A DNA stretch of 64,000 nt, taken from positions 51,681-115,680 of the forward strand of contig NZ_CAMZOG010000001.1 in the NCBI RefSeq assembly GCF_947331445.1. The letters are read 5' to 3'. Made by a program: the position numbers and the translations under genes. This document shows, in pieces, positions 54,123 to 63,947 of this stretch. Position 1 is the stretch's first letter. The number at the start of each line of letters is the position of its first letter. The stretch is from Parendozoicomonas sp. Alg238-R29 (GTDB taxonomy: Bacteria; Pseudomonadota; Gammaproteobacteria; Pseudomonadales; Endozoicomonadaceae). The notes below the pieces were generated by a model that saw nothing but the letters and a program-made list of their open reading frames with translations, ran no database searches and was not told the origin of the DNA.

Positions 54123-55397
54123 ATGTATATGAAGCTGTTACTGCTGTTGGCTCTGCTCGCTGCATTTTTTTACTGGCGCAGAGATCGTGGTCGCCCCCAT
54201 ACGCTTTATTTTCAAAAGCTACAGAAACTTTTGAAGGATTATGGTGTTAGTCACCCACGTATGGTGATTGATCTGGATCGTATGGATGCCAATATTGCTG
54301 AAGTAAAAAAAGCGATTGGCGACACCTCTCAATTAAGAATTCCAGCTAAATCTTTGCCTTCTTTCGAGCTTCTTGATTATCTGCAGAAGGAGCTTGGAAC
54401 TAACAGGCTGATGGTTTTTCATCAGCCGTTTCTGGATCAGTTACTGGATAGATTTCCTGACGCGGATTATCTGGTGGGCAAACCTTTTCCTGTGGGAGCA
54501 GTCCGTAAAGTTTTTGCGGAATCTTCAGAGGAAAAGGCTCAAAGAGCCAGCGTTCAGGTTCAATGGCTGGTGGACAGTTATCCTCGTCTGGAGCAGTACC
54601 TTGAGCTTGCCATTGAACAACAGAAAACCCTGAAATTAGCTGTAGAAATCGATATTGGTTTACACCGTGGAGGTGTCGCCGGTGTTGACAGTTTCAAGAA
54701 AATACTTCGGCTGATTTCAGAGAATAAAGATCATTTGTCGTTTTCTGGCCTTATGGGTTACGAGCCCCATGTCAGCAAGCTCTCAGGGTTGCTGGCGTCA
54801 AAAAGAATGGCAGCCAGGAGTCAGGTATTAAGCAACTATCAGCAGTTTGTTGATACAGTGAAAAATGATTTTCCAGATCTTTATGCTGATGACCTGTGTT
54901 TTAACTCAGGAGGCAGTACAACTTATGCCCTATACCCAGAAAGTGATCGCGGATCGGTCAATGATCTGGCTATAGGTTCTGCTTTTGTAAAACCTACGGG
55001 TTTTGATCTGGAAACATTAACGGCTCATCAGCCTGCAGCATTTATTGCAGCACCAGTGTTGAAAACATTGGATAGCCTTCAGCTGCCAATGATGGAGAAG
55101 CTTTCAGGGTTGTGGAAACTGATTTCGCCAAATATGGGGAAAGTATTTTTCAGTTATGGTGGTTGGTGGAAGGCTAAACCAGTTTCTCCACAGGGGCTTA
55201 ATAACAATGCTCTTTATGGTCGAAGCACGAATCAGGAATTGCTGACCGGCTCTGAGTCCACAGAGCTCAAAACCGATGATCTTATTTTTCTGCGGCCAAC
55301 CCAGAGTGAATTTGTATTCTTGCAGTTTGGTCGTTTACTGATCGTGCGCAAAGAGCAGGTTATTGATGAGTGGCCAGTATTTAATCAGGATTATTGA
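54123..55397 (+). CDS. membrane-anchored DSD1/alanine racemase-type PLP enzyme
   Basis: The 424-residue protein starts with one membrane helix (about 3-18, then WRRDRGR), followed by an alanine racemase N-terminal barrel. The PLP lysine is Lys76 in RIPAKSLPSFELL and EIDIGLHRGGV carries further barrel strands. The C-terminal beta domain resembles D-threonine aldolase/D-serine dehydratase (NSGGSTTYALY). It likely acts on a D- or beta-hydroxy amino acid at the inner membrane. It follows the aldehyde dehydrogenase by 32 bases and its 3' end overlaps the convergent gene by 7 bases. Confidence 0.82.
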   Translation: MYMKLLLLLALLAAFFYWRRDRGRPHTLYFQKLQKLLKDYGVSHPRMVIDLDRMDANIAEVKKAIGDTSQLRIPAKSLPSFELLDYLQKELGTNRLMVFHQPFLDQLLDRFPDADYLVGKPFPVGAVRKVFAESSEEKAQRASVQVQWLVDSYPRLEQYLELAIEQQKTLKLAVEIDIGLHRGGVAGVDSFKKILRLISENKDHLSFSGLMGYEPHVSKLSGLLASKRMAARSQVLSNYQQFVDTVKNDFPDLYADDLCFNSGGSTTYALYPESDRGSVNDLAIGSAFVKPTGFDLETLTAHQPAAFIAAPVLKTLDSLQLPMMEKLSGLWKLISPNMGKVFFSYGGWWKAKPVSPQGLNNNALYGRSTNQELLTGSESTELKTDDLIFLRPTQSEFVFLQFGRLLIVRKEQVIDEWPVFNQDY

Positions 55398-56260
55398 TTG
55401 GTCCTGGTTACCATTACAAACTCCATGTCTCCAGCGGGCTCATAGGTGATACTTACCTTTCCCAGCTCTTTCATGTTAGAGGCATGGGTGCCGCCGCAAG
55501 GGATCGCAACATCCCCATGTTCACCAAGATTACATTGCCAGTAGCGGCGATCTGTTAATGACGGACCGTCGCACCTAACTTGAATCTCGGCTTCCAATCG
55601 TAGCCAGCTATTCGCCTGACTTTCAGCTTTCTTCAACAGCTCTGCGATATGCTCCATTAACTCAGCACTTTGTAGACCCTTTTTGCGAATAGTTTTACCC
55701 AGTCGGTAATGGTCCCGGGAGCCGCCAGGTTGAATTTTAGAACTGACAATCGCCATCTGATCGAAGTCCGGGCTGTTCAGAACATCTCTTTTACCCGGGT
55801 TTTTACGCCAGAGTGGAATCAATATTTTGTTCAGCGCCATAGCGCTGAAATGGCAGGCCGTATGACCAATGCTGAGCTGGTGCTGATACTTTTCATCAAT
55901 GCTCAGGGTGATTGTTGATTCATGCTGGAGAGCGTCGGTTTCTGGTGTTTTTTCAAGAATATGAACAACGACAAAATCCCATCCCTCTTCACCTTTTCGA
56001 ACAGGAATACCTTTGTCGATAAAGAGCTGGTTGCTGTTCTGGTTAATTGCACCGGTCAGGCAATCAACAACTGGGAAGATCTGGTCATTAAATATCAGAT
56101 TCCCTCGATCAGCAGGCTGGTCAGGCCAAGCATAATCGAGGGGGTGAAAGGGAGTTTCCTCAACAATCACTGCAAGTGTATTGTCACCAACTGGTTCAAG
56201 ACGGGATACCAATGTTGAACGCTGAACCTGTCGTTGGGGAAAAGAAACCTGGTAGAACAT
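55391..56260 (-). CDS. AlaX-like alanyl-tRNA editing protein
   Basis: About 289 residues from the ATG at 56258-56260. The zinc editing site of the AlaRS/ThrRS second additional domain is visible: HTACH in SIGHTACHFSAMAL and CGGTH in AIPCGGTHASNMKELG near the C-terminus. Free-standing AlaX proteins hydrolyse Ser- or Gly-tRNA(Ala). The N-terminal 100 residues form the AlaX barrel (VEETPFHPL...PADRG). The gene is convergent with and overlaps the PLP enzyme by 7 bases. Confidence 0.87.
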   Translation of the reverse strand: MFYQVSFPQRQVQRSTLVSRLEPVGDNTLAVIVEETPFHPLDYAWPDQPADRGNLIFNDQIFPVVDCLTGAINQNSNQLFIDKGIPVRKGEEGWDFVVVHILEKTPETDALQHESTITLSIDEKYQHQLSIGHTACHFSAMALNKILIPLWRKNPGKRDVLNSPDFDQMAIVSSKIQPGGSRDHYRLGKTIRKKGLQSAELMEHIAELLKKAESQANSWLRLEAEIQVRCDGPSLTDRRYWQCNLGEHGDVAIPCGGTHASNMKELGKVSITYEPAGDMEFVMVTRTNQ

Positions 56261-56517
56261 CACACACCTGTTCAATCTGAAAACCTAAGCGATCCTAATA
56301 TTAACAGTGATAATGCCTTATGTGAGGCCATGGGCTTTAACCGGTGTCGTTCATGGTGATCTCCATACAACACGTTTGTGTAGAGAGAGTTTAGACGACT
56401 ACCAACTGATATGCTGAACAGAGCCGGTGGTGTGCCAGTGGAAATGAATTAAGGTGAAAGGGTGAGGATGAGCCGGTTGATTCTCAAGATAATCAACCAG
56501 CGGAATTAAGCAGGTTT

Positions 56518-56805
56518 TTAGAATCGGTTACCGCGATTGCCACCAGCTGGGCGACGGGGACGTTCGGTTGCAATGCTCACGCGAATATCCCGGCCGCTAA
56601 CACTATTGCCGTCCAGAACCAGAGCTTCTTGAGCTGCAGGTTCCTCAACAAATGTAACGAAAGCGAAACCGCGGGAGCGGCCGGTTTCACGATCAAGAAT
56701 AATTTTTACTTCTTCCAGTTCACCATGCTGACCGAAAAGTTCAGACAGTTCATCTTCTGTAGCACGGAAAGAAAGGTTGCCGATGAACAGTTTATTCTGA
56801 GCCAT
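56518..56805 (-). CDS. RRM-domain RNA-binding protein
   Basis: About 95 residues from the ATG at 56803-56805. A single RRM fold has RNP2 LFIGNLSF and RNP1 RSRGFAFVTF, followed by a Gly/Arg-rich tail (RPRRPAGGNRGNRF). Such small glycine-rich RRM proteins in bacteria (Rbp type) are often cold- or stress-induced RNA chaperones. It is monocistronic; the 240 bases downstream hold no gene. Confidence 0.93.
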   Translation of the reverse strand: MAQNKLFIGNLSFRATEDELSELFGQHGELEEVKIILDRETGRSRGFAFVTFVEEPAAQEALVLDGNSVSGRDIRVSIATERPRRPAGGNRGNRF

Positions 56806-57369
56806 TATCAAATACTCCGATGGTAATTCTATTTAATAATTTGATGGCTGGACTTTCGTTCAGTTCACACCACCAGAGCAAAAGTCTGTCTGGTATAACG
56901 ATCAAAAAGGTCCTGTGACGCGAAATAAAACAGAAAAAACCAGGGAATGCAAAGTAAATGAACAGAGGGAAGTTGATTTTTGTTTGATGGGTGATACAAA
57001 TCAACTAAAGCCTTGTGTGCAAGGGCTGGCGCTGCTTTTGCTCAATGTTTATTCAGCATGGAACGCACTGGTTTTCGATATATTTTTACCTCAAATAACA
57101 AAAAAGAACATGAGCCGTGGGAATACGAGTAATACAGGCTTTGTGTAGCCGTAATGGGAAAGGAATTCTGTGCTGTCAGACAGTAGGAATTATTTCGTAA
57201 AAAAAATCGACTCAAGTCAATATTTCAATAATTTACGTGAAGGCAACAATCGACAGAGGTTACTTTACACGAGTATCGTTGCCGACCTGATTTCAATGCC
57301 CTCCTGAGCGCTTCTTTCCTGATTTTGCCTCCCGAGAGCTTTTCTGTTTTATCTTCTGGTGACAATGTT
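56806..57369. other. 564-base region without a supported gene
   Basis: AT-rich spacer upstream of both the RRM gene and aspA. It holds a 9-bp inverted repeat AGTTGATTT/AAATCAACT (56971-56979 with 56998-57006), and short frames that lack good ribosome-binding sites and codon bias. It likely contains the promoters of both genes. No FNR or CRP site could be fixed with confidence. Confidence 0.5.
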
Positions 57370-58809
57370 ATGCAGTATCGCAAGGAAGAAGATCTTCTGG
57401 GTACCATGGAGGTGCCCGCTGATGCTTACTACGGTATTCACACTCTTCGGGCTCTGATGAACTTTCAGATTAGTCGCGAACGTATTGGCGACAACCCTGA
57501 ATTTGTTCGTGGCATGATTTACACCAAAAAAGCTGCGGCGCTGGCTAATCGGGATCTGGGTGCACTTGATCCGACAGTTGCAGAATACATTGTGAAAGCC
57601 TGCGATCTGATTCTGGACACTGGCCGCTGCATGGATCAGTTCCCTGTTGATGCTTTCCAAGGTGGGGCTGGCACCTCTGTGAATATGAACACAAACGAGG
57701 TTGTTGCCAATCTGGCTCTGGAACTGATGGGTCATAAAAAGGGTGAGTACAACATCATCAATCCTAATGACCATGTCAACAAAAGTCAGTCTACTAACGA
57801 TGCCTACCCAACTGGCTTCCGTGTAGCACTGTACAACGGAATTGGCACTGTGTTGATGAATCTGGAGAGCCTGATTGAAGCTCTGGAAACCAAGTCCGAA
57901 GAGTTTGCCGATATTCTGAAAATGGGTCGTACTCAGTTGCAGGATGCTGTACCCATGACTCTAGGGCAGGAGTTTCGTGCGTGGGCTGTTACCCTGAAAG
58001 AAGAAGTGAAGAGCATTCAGCGTTGCCGTGAGCTTCTGTTGGAAGTGAATCTGGGCGCAACTGCTATTGGTACCGGTCTGAATACTCCATCCGGTTATTC
58101 TGCCATGGCCGTACGTAAGCTCTCCGAAGTCACCAATCAGCATTATGTTCAGGCCGCCGACCTGGTAGAAGCGACTTCTGATTGTGGCGCTTACGTAATG
58201 CTGTCTAGCGCTCTGAAGCGTATGGCTGTTAAGCTTTCCAAAATCTGTAACGACCTGCGTCTATTGTCGTCTGGCCCACGAGCAGGCTTGAATGAAATTA
58301 ACCTGCCACAGCGTCAGGCTGGTTCTTCTATCATGCCTGCCAAGGTGAATCCGGTTATTCCAGAAGTGGTTAACCAGATCTGCTACAAGGTTGTTGGTAA
58401 CGATATGACCATCACTATGGCAGCAGAATCCGGTCAGCTACAACTGAACGTGATGGAGCCAGTGATTGCACAGAGCCTGTTTGAGTCCATGAACCTGCTG
58501 ACCAGCGCCTGTGAAACTCTGACTGAAAAGTGTGTGACTGATATCATCGCTAACCGTGAGGTCTGTGAACGTCAGGTACTGGATTCCATCGGTATCATCA
58601 CCTTCCTGAACCCTCATATCGGCCACCATGAAGGCGATATTGTTGGCCGTATTTGCGCAGAGTCTGGCCGTAATGTTCGTGATGTTGTACTGGAGCGTGG
58701 CCTGCTGGACAACGAAGACCTGGATGAAATTTTCTCCCTCGAAAATCTGAAAAATCCCCAGTATCGGGGTAAGCGCTTTGATTTCGTGAGTCATGTGAAA
58801 TCTGCGTAA
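57370..58809 (+). CDS. aspA: aspartate ammonia-lyase
   Basis: About 479 residues from the ATG at 57370 ([16 protein letters not shown]). It has the fumarase/aspartase signature [15 protein letters not shown], the substrate-binding [15 protein letters not shown] and [16 protein letters not shown]. It converts aspartate to fumarate and ammonia, feeding anaerobic fumarate respiration or nitrogen release. A strong terminator follows. Confidence 0.96.
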   Translation: MQYRKEEDLLGTMEVPADAYYGIHTLRALMNFQISRERIGDNPEFVRGMIYTKKAAALANRDLGALDPTVAEYIVKACDLILDTGRCMDQFPVDAFQGGAGTSVNMNTNEVVANLALELMGHKKGEYNIINPNDHVNKSQSTNDAYPTGFRVALYNGIGTVLMNLESLIEALETKSEEFADILKMGRTQLQDAVPMTLGQEFRAWAVTLKEEVKSIQRCRELLLEVNLGATAIGTGLNTPSGYSAMAVRKLSEVTNQHYVQAADLVEATSDCGAYVMLSSALKRMAVKLSKICNDLRLLSSGPRAGLNEINLPQRQAGSSIMPAKVNPVIPEVVNQICYKVVGNDMTITMAAESGQLQLNVMEPVIAQSLFESMNLLTSACETLTEKCVTDIIANREVCERQVLDSIGIITFLNPHIGHHEGDIVGRICAESGRNVRDVVLERGLLDNEDLDEIFSLENLKNPQYRGKRFDFVSHVKSA

Positions 58810-58813
58810 ACAT

Positions 58814-58848
58814 GAAAAAGGGCAACTTCTAAAGTTGCCCTTTTTTGT
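58814..58848 (+). terminator. aspA terminator
   Basis: AAAAGGGCAACTT and AAGTTGCCCTTTT form a perfect stem with a tight loop followed by a T-run, directly after the aspA stop. Confidence 0.9.
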
Positions 58849-59027
58849 AGACTTTCAAAATAATTTGAACAACCAGCAATCTCTTTTGAGAAAAGTTTCA
58901 TCACAGGGCATGTCATAGGAATATTTTAAGAAACATCCCAAACAAGCTTGACAGGGGTCAGTATAAGATCACAGGATGTAAGCACAAGTACGTATGATTG
59001 TGTTCGTATGCTGTAGAGAGAATAATA

Positions 59028-59276
59028 ATGACTAAGCCGTATGTGAATCCTCAACCCGGTATCGACTTTACGCCTGCTACGGACAGCATCTCCATCGCCA
59101 CACCCGTTCAGAGACTCGAAAGTATTATTGTTGATGCGTTGGCGTCTGGAGAACCTGTAAACAAGTTTTTAGCGGAAAAACTTCGTGAAGGCGAACTAAG
59201 CAAAATCGAAGCGGTAGAGACCCTTATGTATGCAGTTGCTCTGGGGGAATCCTCAAGCAACGCGACCTATCACTAA
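59028..59276 (+). CDS. small protein of unknown function
   Basis: An 82-residue protein from the ATG at 59028 (GAGAGAATAATA upstream). It is polar, with two likely helices (TPVQRLESIIVDALASG, VNKFLAEKLREGELSKIEAV). No family was recognised. It has its own terminator. Confidence 0.55.
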   Translation: MTKPYVNPQPGIDFTPATDSISIATPVQRLESIIVDALASGEPVNKFLAEKLREGELSKIEAVETLMYAVALGESSSNATYH

Positions 59277-59327
59277 GTCGTTCTGTGGGGGCAGGATGAC
59301 TTTTGTGATACTGGCTAAGCCAGGTGT

Positions 59328-62300
59328 GTGTGGAAGCCCGGGCAGGAAACTGTTCGGGCTTTTTTGATACACCATTATTTTTCAGCAACTGGGCTGGCTC
59401 CCAACCGAACAGTGATAGCACCAGCACTGACCACAATAACCATACCCCAAAACGACAGCACGCTGACCCTGACCACGGCTTACGATTACGACAGCCACGG
59501 TAACGTTACCCAAACCACCACCAATGGTGCCGATATTATTGAGCGCCGCAGCGCCGCGTCCAACTTCCTGAACGGCCAGTATCCGCAAACGGTGACCAAC
59601 GCGATCGGTCACAGTGCCAGTCAGCAGTGGGATACCCGCTTTGGTCAGGTGACAGAAACCAATGATGCCAACGGCTTGAAATCCCGCAGCTGGTACGACG
59701 GCTTTGGTCGCGTGATTCAGCAAGCCTCTGCTGATGGTGTGATCAGTCGCAACACCTATCAAACCTGTGACAGTCAGAAGCCAGCCCACTGTGCCTGGCA
59801 GATGACTACCTCGGTAGAACATACCGCGGCCAGTGGCAAAGCTCAGCCAGATACGGTTGTGTACTTTGACCGACTGGGCCGTGAGCTGCGCAGCCGTTCG
59901 ACCAACCTGAATGGCGATACGGTTCTGGTGGATAGCCAATACGACAATCTGGGTCGTATGATCAAGGTGTCTGAGCCTTATATTGCCGGCAGCACCGTGC
60001 TGTGGAATAGCTATAGCTATGACCTGAAGGATCGTGAAAAGAGTATGATCCGTGCTGATGGGCATCAGACCGCCAGCACCTACGGCACCCGTAGCGGTGG
60101 TGGTAGCAAAGTCACCCGTGTTCATACCCTGCAAAACGGTGATGTAAATACCCAAACCCATATTCGGGAAAACAACGCTCTGGGTGAACTGGTCAAGAGC
60201 CTTGACCCGCAGAACATCCCGGTGGAATACCGTTACGACGCCCATGGCAATCTGATTTGGACGCAAGTGGACGGCAACGCTGATACAGTCGCGACCATGA
60301 GCTACGATCTGGCGGGCAACAAGATCACTATGACGGATCCGGATACCGGTGCCCTGTCTTACGACTACGACGCTCTCGGTCAGTTACTTAGCCAGACCGA
60401 CGCCCGTGGTTTCACCACCACTGTGGGTTACGACAAACTGGGCCGGATGACCCAGCGGGTCGATCGCCCCGGCAACGCCGCGCAGGAAACCAGCACCTGG
60501 GCGTATGACCAGGGCACCAATGCTAAAGGTCAACTGGTCAGCACACGTCTGGTAAACAGTGATAACGAAGAAAAGTTCGCTGAAAGCTACGAGTACGACA
60601 ATCTGGCGCGCCTGCGCAACACCCGCACCACGTTAACGGTGGACGGGCAGTCTAGAAACTACCTGAGCCGCAGCACCTACGATGCCTTTGGTCGTGGGAA
60701 TGAGATGCTCTACCCGAGCGGCTTCCGGACCCGCAACGTGTACGACAGCAACGGTTTTTATACCGAACTGCGCAACGCCGCTAACGATGCCCTGCTGGAA
60801 CAGAACACCGAGGCTGATAACCGCGGCAATATCACCCAGCAGGTACTGGGTAACGGCTTAACCCTGAGCCGCAGCTTTGAAGCTGACAGCGGTCGTATGA
60901 CCGGTATCAATGCCGCCAAAGACGGTGCCAGTGTGTATGGCATGACCTTTGGCTGGGATTCCCAGGGTAACCTGCAAACCCGCAGTGATACCTTCCAGAA
61001 TGTCAGCGAAAGTTTTACCTACGACAACCTCAACCGTCTCACGCAATCCAGCACCAGTGGCACCGGCTTTGCCAGCGCCAGAGTGCTGGATTACAGCTAC
61101 GACAACCTGGGCAACCTCACCAGCAAAACCGGTGTCGGCAGTTACAGCTACGGTGGTTCTGCAGAAAACCCGGCTGGCCTCCATGCAGTGACCAGCGTAA
61201 CTCTGGATGGTACAACCAAAACCTACAGCTACGATGCCAGCGGTAATATGATCCAGCGGGCCGGGGATACCATTACCCATACCGCCTTTAACAAACCCAG
61301 CCGTATTGCCCATACCGGTAATAACGCCATCACCAGCTTTTCCTACGACAGTGAACGTCGCCGCTACTACCGCAAGGATGATACCGGCAACGGCATCACC
61401 GAAACCTTTACCATTGGTGGCGGGCTCTATGAAGAGATCATTGCCCCCAACCGTACCGAGCGTAAAGCCTACGTCGGTAGTCTTCTGGTCCAGAGCCAGA
61501 TCAACGACAGCCATGGTTTAAGGGACGAAACCCGCTACCTGCTGCCGGACCATCTGGGTTCTGTGGCAGCCATTGCCGATGAAACCGGCACCATCACCGA
61601 ACGCATGAACTTTGCGCCCTTTGGTGAACGCCGCAACAGTGACTGGACCGATGCTGATGGCATTGTGAAATCCGACACCACCACCCGCGGCTTTACCGGC
61701 CATGAAATGCTGGATGATGTGGGCCTGATCCATATGAATGGCCGGGTGTTTGACCCGACTCTGGGCCGGTTCCTGGAAGCGGATATTGTGGTGCAGTTCC
61801 CGGAGTTTTCGCAGTCGTTTAACCGGTATAGCTATGTGTTGAATGGGCCTTTGAGTGCGGTTGATCCGAGTGGGTATACATTAGATGCTCTTCCAGATAC
61901 TGGTGATATTAATAATAAGCAAAACGGTCTGTCCGATATACATTTGAGTCACCGTCTTTCGCTCGATGCAGTTGATCATCTCTTAGCTGCAGCTTGTGCC
62001 TATAGTTGTGAAGATCCAGTATACCTTGAGCGTGTCTCTCCAGAGATTCTAAAGAGTCAAGGCATTGATTCAAGCGATGATAACGGATATCAAGCGGCTG
62101 TATTCTTCAATGGAAGAACAGGAAGTAGTTACATCAAGGCGTTTGCTGGAACAAATGGTTGGTCTGATTTAGATGATAATTTAGCCAATGCATTAGGTGA
62201 ACCTTTTGGATGGACTGCGTCTCAGTATACCACAGCTCGAAAGAATGCTATCCGCTTTCAAAATACATATTCAAGTCTAGGTAAGTTGAGCTTTGCAGGT

Positions 62301-62648
62301 CACTCACTTGGTGGTGGTTTAGCTACAGTAGCAAGTCTTGCAACAGATATTCGAGCTATTGTTTTTAATCCTGCCAGCGTAAGTGATAGCGTTCTCAATA
62401 GGATGGATTTATCTGATGAAAATGTTGATAAATTGGTTGATGTTTACTTCATAAGTGGAGAGCTTGTAACTTTTTTACAAGATAATACTTTTGTAAAGGA
62501 TGCAGGGGGACGCCGGTTTGCTTTGGAGCCGGCCAATAAGAGATCTACATTATCGTATGTTTTAAATCCTATTTTGTTAGTCGCAGATTCTCTTGAGCGA
62601 CATAAACTTGAATCTGTGTTTCACTCGGCAGGGATATATTTTGATTAG
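59328..62648 (+). CDS. 5'-truncated Rhs/YD-repeat protein with GHSLGG lipase-like toxin tip
   Basis: The 1106-codon frame carries many YD repeats (YDYDSHGNVT, YDNLGRMIKV, YDALGQLLSQTD) from about residue 40 to 830. The Rhs core follows (DHLGSVAAIADETG, NFAPFGERR, RGFTGHE, NGRVFDPTLGRFLEAD, NRYSYVLNGPLSAVDPSGY). After this point (nt about 61,880) composition becomes AT-rich and the tip changes to an alpha/beta hydrolase with nucleophile Ser993 in FAGHSLGGGLA, like class-3 lipases. The usual N-terminal signal, PAAR or TcB beta-propeller part is missing: the first 35 residues are translated through a terminator and look non-native. Intact cocoon-forming Rhs proteins are normally longer. An orphan Rhs tip needing recombination, or a pseudogene, are alternatives to a working toxin. 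Confidence 0.85.
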   Translation: MWKPGQETVRAFLIHHYFSATGLAPNRTVIAPALTTITIPQNDSTLTLTTAYDYDSHGNVTQTTTNGADIIERRSAASNFLNGQYPQTVTNAIGHSASQQWDTRFGQVTETNDANGLKSRSWYDGFGRVIQQASADGVISRNTYQTCDSQKPAHCAWQMTTSVEHTAASGKAQPDTVVYFDRLGRELRSRSTNLNGDTVLVDSQYDNLGRMIKVSEPYIAGSTVLWNSYSYDLKDREKSMIRADGHQTASTYGTRSGGGSKVTRVHTLQNGDVNTQTHIRENNALGELVKSLDPQNIPVEYRYDAHGNLIWTQVDGNADTVATMSYDLAGNKITMTDPDTGALSYDYDALGQLLSQTDARGFTTTVGYDKLGRMTQRVDRPGNAAQETSTWAYDQGTNAKGQLVSTRLVNSDNEEKFAESYEYDNLARLRNTRTTLTVDGQSRNYLSRSTYDAFGRGNEMLYPSGFRTRNVYDSNGFYTELRNAANDALLEQNTEADNRGNITQQVLGNGLTLSRSFEADSGRMTGINAAKDGASVYGMTFGWDSQGNLQTRSDTFQNVSESFTYDNLNRLTQSSTSGTGFASARVLDYSYDNLGNLTSKTGVGSYSYGGSAENPAGLHAVTSVTLDGTTKTYSYDASGNMIQRAGDTITHTAFNKPSRIAHTGNNAITSFSYDSERRRYYRKDDTGNGITETFTIGGGLYEEIIAPNRTERKAYVGSLLVQSQINDSHGLRDETRYLLPDHLGSVAAIADETGTITERMNFAPFGERRNSDWTDADGIVKSDTTTRGFTGHEMLDDVGLIHMNGRVFDPTLGRFLEADIVVQFPEFSQSFNRYSYVLNGPLSAVDPSGYTLDALPDTGDINNKQNGLSDIHLSHRLSLDAVDHLLAAACAYSCEDPVYLERVSPEILKSQGIDSSDDNGYQAAVFFNGRTGSSYIKAFAGTNGWSDLDDNLANALGEPFGWTASQYTTARKNAIRFQNTYSSLGKLSFAGHSLGGGLATVASLATDIRAIVFNPASVSDSVLNRMDLSDENVDKLVDVYFISGELVTFLQDNTFVKDAGGRRFALEPANKRSTLSYVLNPILLVADSLERHKLESVFHSAGIYFD
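59335..59366 (+). terminator. terminator before the Rhs gene
   Basis: AGCCCG (59335-59340) pairs with CGGGCT (59355-59360) and is followed by TTTTTT. It lies inside the nominal 5' end of the Rhs reading frame, arguing that the Rhs frame has no native start here. Confidence 0.8.
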
Positions 62649-62652
62649 TATT

Positions 62653-63396
62653 ATGATACGTTTATTTTCGATCGCAGCTATTTTTTCTATTTCTCCATCA
62701 TTATGGAGTGCAGATAAACCGTTGTTCTATCGAAGTGTAAGTGAAATATATGGAAGTGGAGATCTCGCTGATCTTGCAATAGCTTCAGCTAGAGGAGATA
62801 AAAGAAAAATAGATGCGTTGCTTAAACGGGTTGACATAAATGCAAAAGGGTATGTAGAGGCTCCTGTTTTATTTTGGGCTTTAAAAAATAAGAATAAAGT
62901 CGGTTATAAATATTTGCTGGATAACGGTGCAAATCCAAACATGATTTTTGGTGTGTCTAAAAAAATAAGTGTTATACATCTAGCTTCTTCAATGAAGGAC
63001 CTAGAATGGTTGAAAATCACTGTTGATTTTCAGGGTGATGTAAACCTTGTTAACTCTATGAAGGAAACTCCCATTTTTAAATCTGTAAGTGAAGGGTTGA
63101 TTACTCATGTTAATTTTTTAATAGAATCTGGGGCTGATGTTAATGTGAAAAGTAACGGAGGGTATACCCCACTCCAGCAGTCAGCAATGTCTAATAATTT
63201 CGATATCGCACAGGTTCTCATTGATAATGGAGCAGATTGGAAAGTTAAAAATAACTTTGGAACAGATTTTGTTGATCTTGCAAAAAGGTCACGAGTATCA
63301 AAAAAATTCAGCGCTTATAAAGATAGGGAAGAAGTTCTCGAGCATATCAAGCTTTTAGAGAAGAAAGAAATAATGGGTCGAGAGGGTAAAGATTGA
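62653..63396 (+). CDS. exported ankyrin-repeat protein, probable immunity to the Rhs lipase
   Basis: About 247 residues from the ATG at 62653, four bases after the toxin stop. Signal peptide MIRLFSIAAIFSISPSLWSA directs it to the periplasm. At least four ankyrin-like repeats follow (LADLAIASARGDKRKIDALL, YLLDNGANPNM, FLIESGADVNVKSNGGYTPL, VLIDNGADWKVKNNFG). It is AT-rich like the toxin tip. A lipase acting on membrane phospholipids would be met in the periplasm, which fits. The immunity role is inferred from position and composition. Confidence 0.75.
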   Translation: MIRLFSIAAIFSISPSLWSADKPLFYRSVSEIYGSGDLADLAIASARGDKRKIDALLKRVDINAKGYVEAPVLFWALKNKNKVGYKYLLDNGANPNMIFGVSKKISVIHLASSMKDLEWLKITVDFQGDVNLVNSMKETPIFKSVSEGLITHVNFLIESGADVNVKSNGGYTPLQQSAMSNNFDIAQVLIDNGADWKVKNNFGTDFVDLAKRSRVSKKFSAYKDREEVLEHIKLLEKKEIMGREGKD

Positions 63397-63947
63397 TCAA
63401 ATTATCAACAATTCTGGGTTGCTTGTTAGTAGCCACAGCTACCTTTGCCGGTTCAGTGCAGGCCAGCGAACGCTTTGAAATCACCCCACCACCCGGCTGG
63501 CAACTGGAAGATACCCAGATTAACGACGGTGTGCGTACGGATTTTTACCAGCCGGGTGATCTGGAACTCTGGATTGTGTTTGACCGGGCCATTAAAGAAA
63601 ATGTTCCCCCAAAGCGTGTGAAAAGCCTGAGCGAACAGGCGGCGCTGGCCGTGCACATTTGCGAGGAACCAGCTGTTGAAACCTTGAATGCCAAAGGCTT
63701 TAAAGGCGATGAAGCCCTGGTGGTTTATCGTTGCCAACCTAAAGACAAAGATCAGTCAGCTTTTTTGGCCTTTTCCAAACTGGTGAAAGGGGAAGAAGGC
63801 TGGTACCGGTTTGGCCTGGAGAAAGAGTTTGATGACTTGGCTGCATTAACGCCAGAGCATCACAAGGTTTTGCAGCGTAACTTCCTGCAACTGGCTGATA
63901 TAGCGGATAAAGGGGTCGGAGTCGAATGGCACTTACTTAAGAGCTAA
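63393..63947 (+). CDS. exported protein of unknown function
   Basis: The 184-residue protein starts with TTG overlapping the ankyrin gene stop (AGAGGG lies upstream). Signal peptide ends near VQA-SERF. The mature protein starts FEITPPPGWQLED, a pattern found in DcrB-like and other periplasmic PsbP-type folds, but no family can be assigned. Composition is less AT-rich than its neighbour and resembles the Rhs core. It could be an additional immunity or accessory protein. Confidence 0.6.
   Translation: MIKLSTILGCLLVATATFAGSVQASERFEITPPPGWQLEDTQINDGVRTDFYQPGDLELWIVFDRAIKENVPPKRVKSLSEQAALAVHICEEPAVETLNAKGFKGDEALVVYRCQPKDKDQSAFLAFSKLVKGEEGWYRFGLEKEFDDLAALTPEHHKVLQRNFLQLADIADKGVGVEWHLLKS

Noticed and set aside
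56915..57148. 77-codon frame with one hydrophobic segment
   Set aside because: GTG start, weak ribosome-binding site, no family, and overlaps a likely regulatory region.
59382..60266. 294-codon minus-strand frame inside the Rhs repeats
   Set aside because: Low-complexity mirror of YD repeats on the opposite strand; not a gene.
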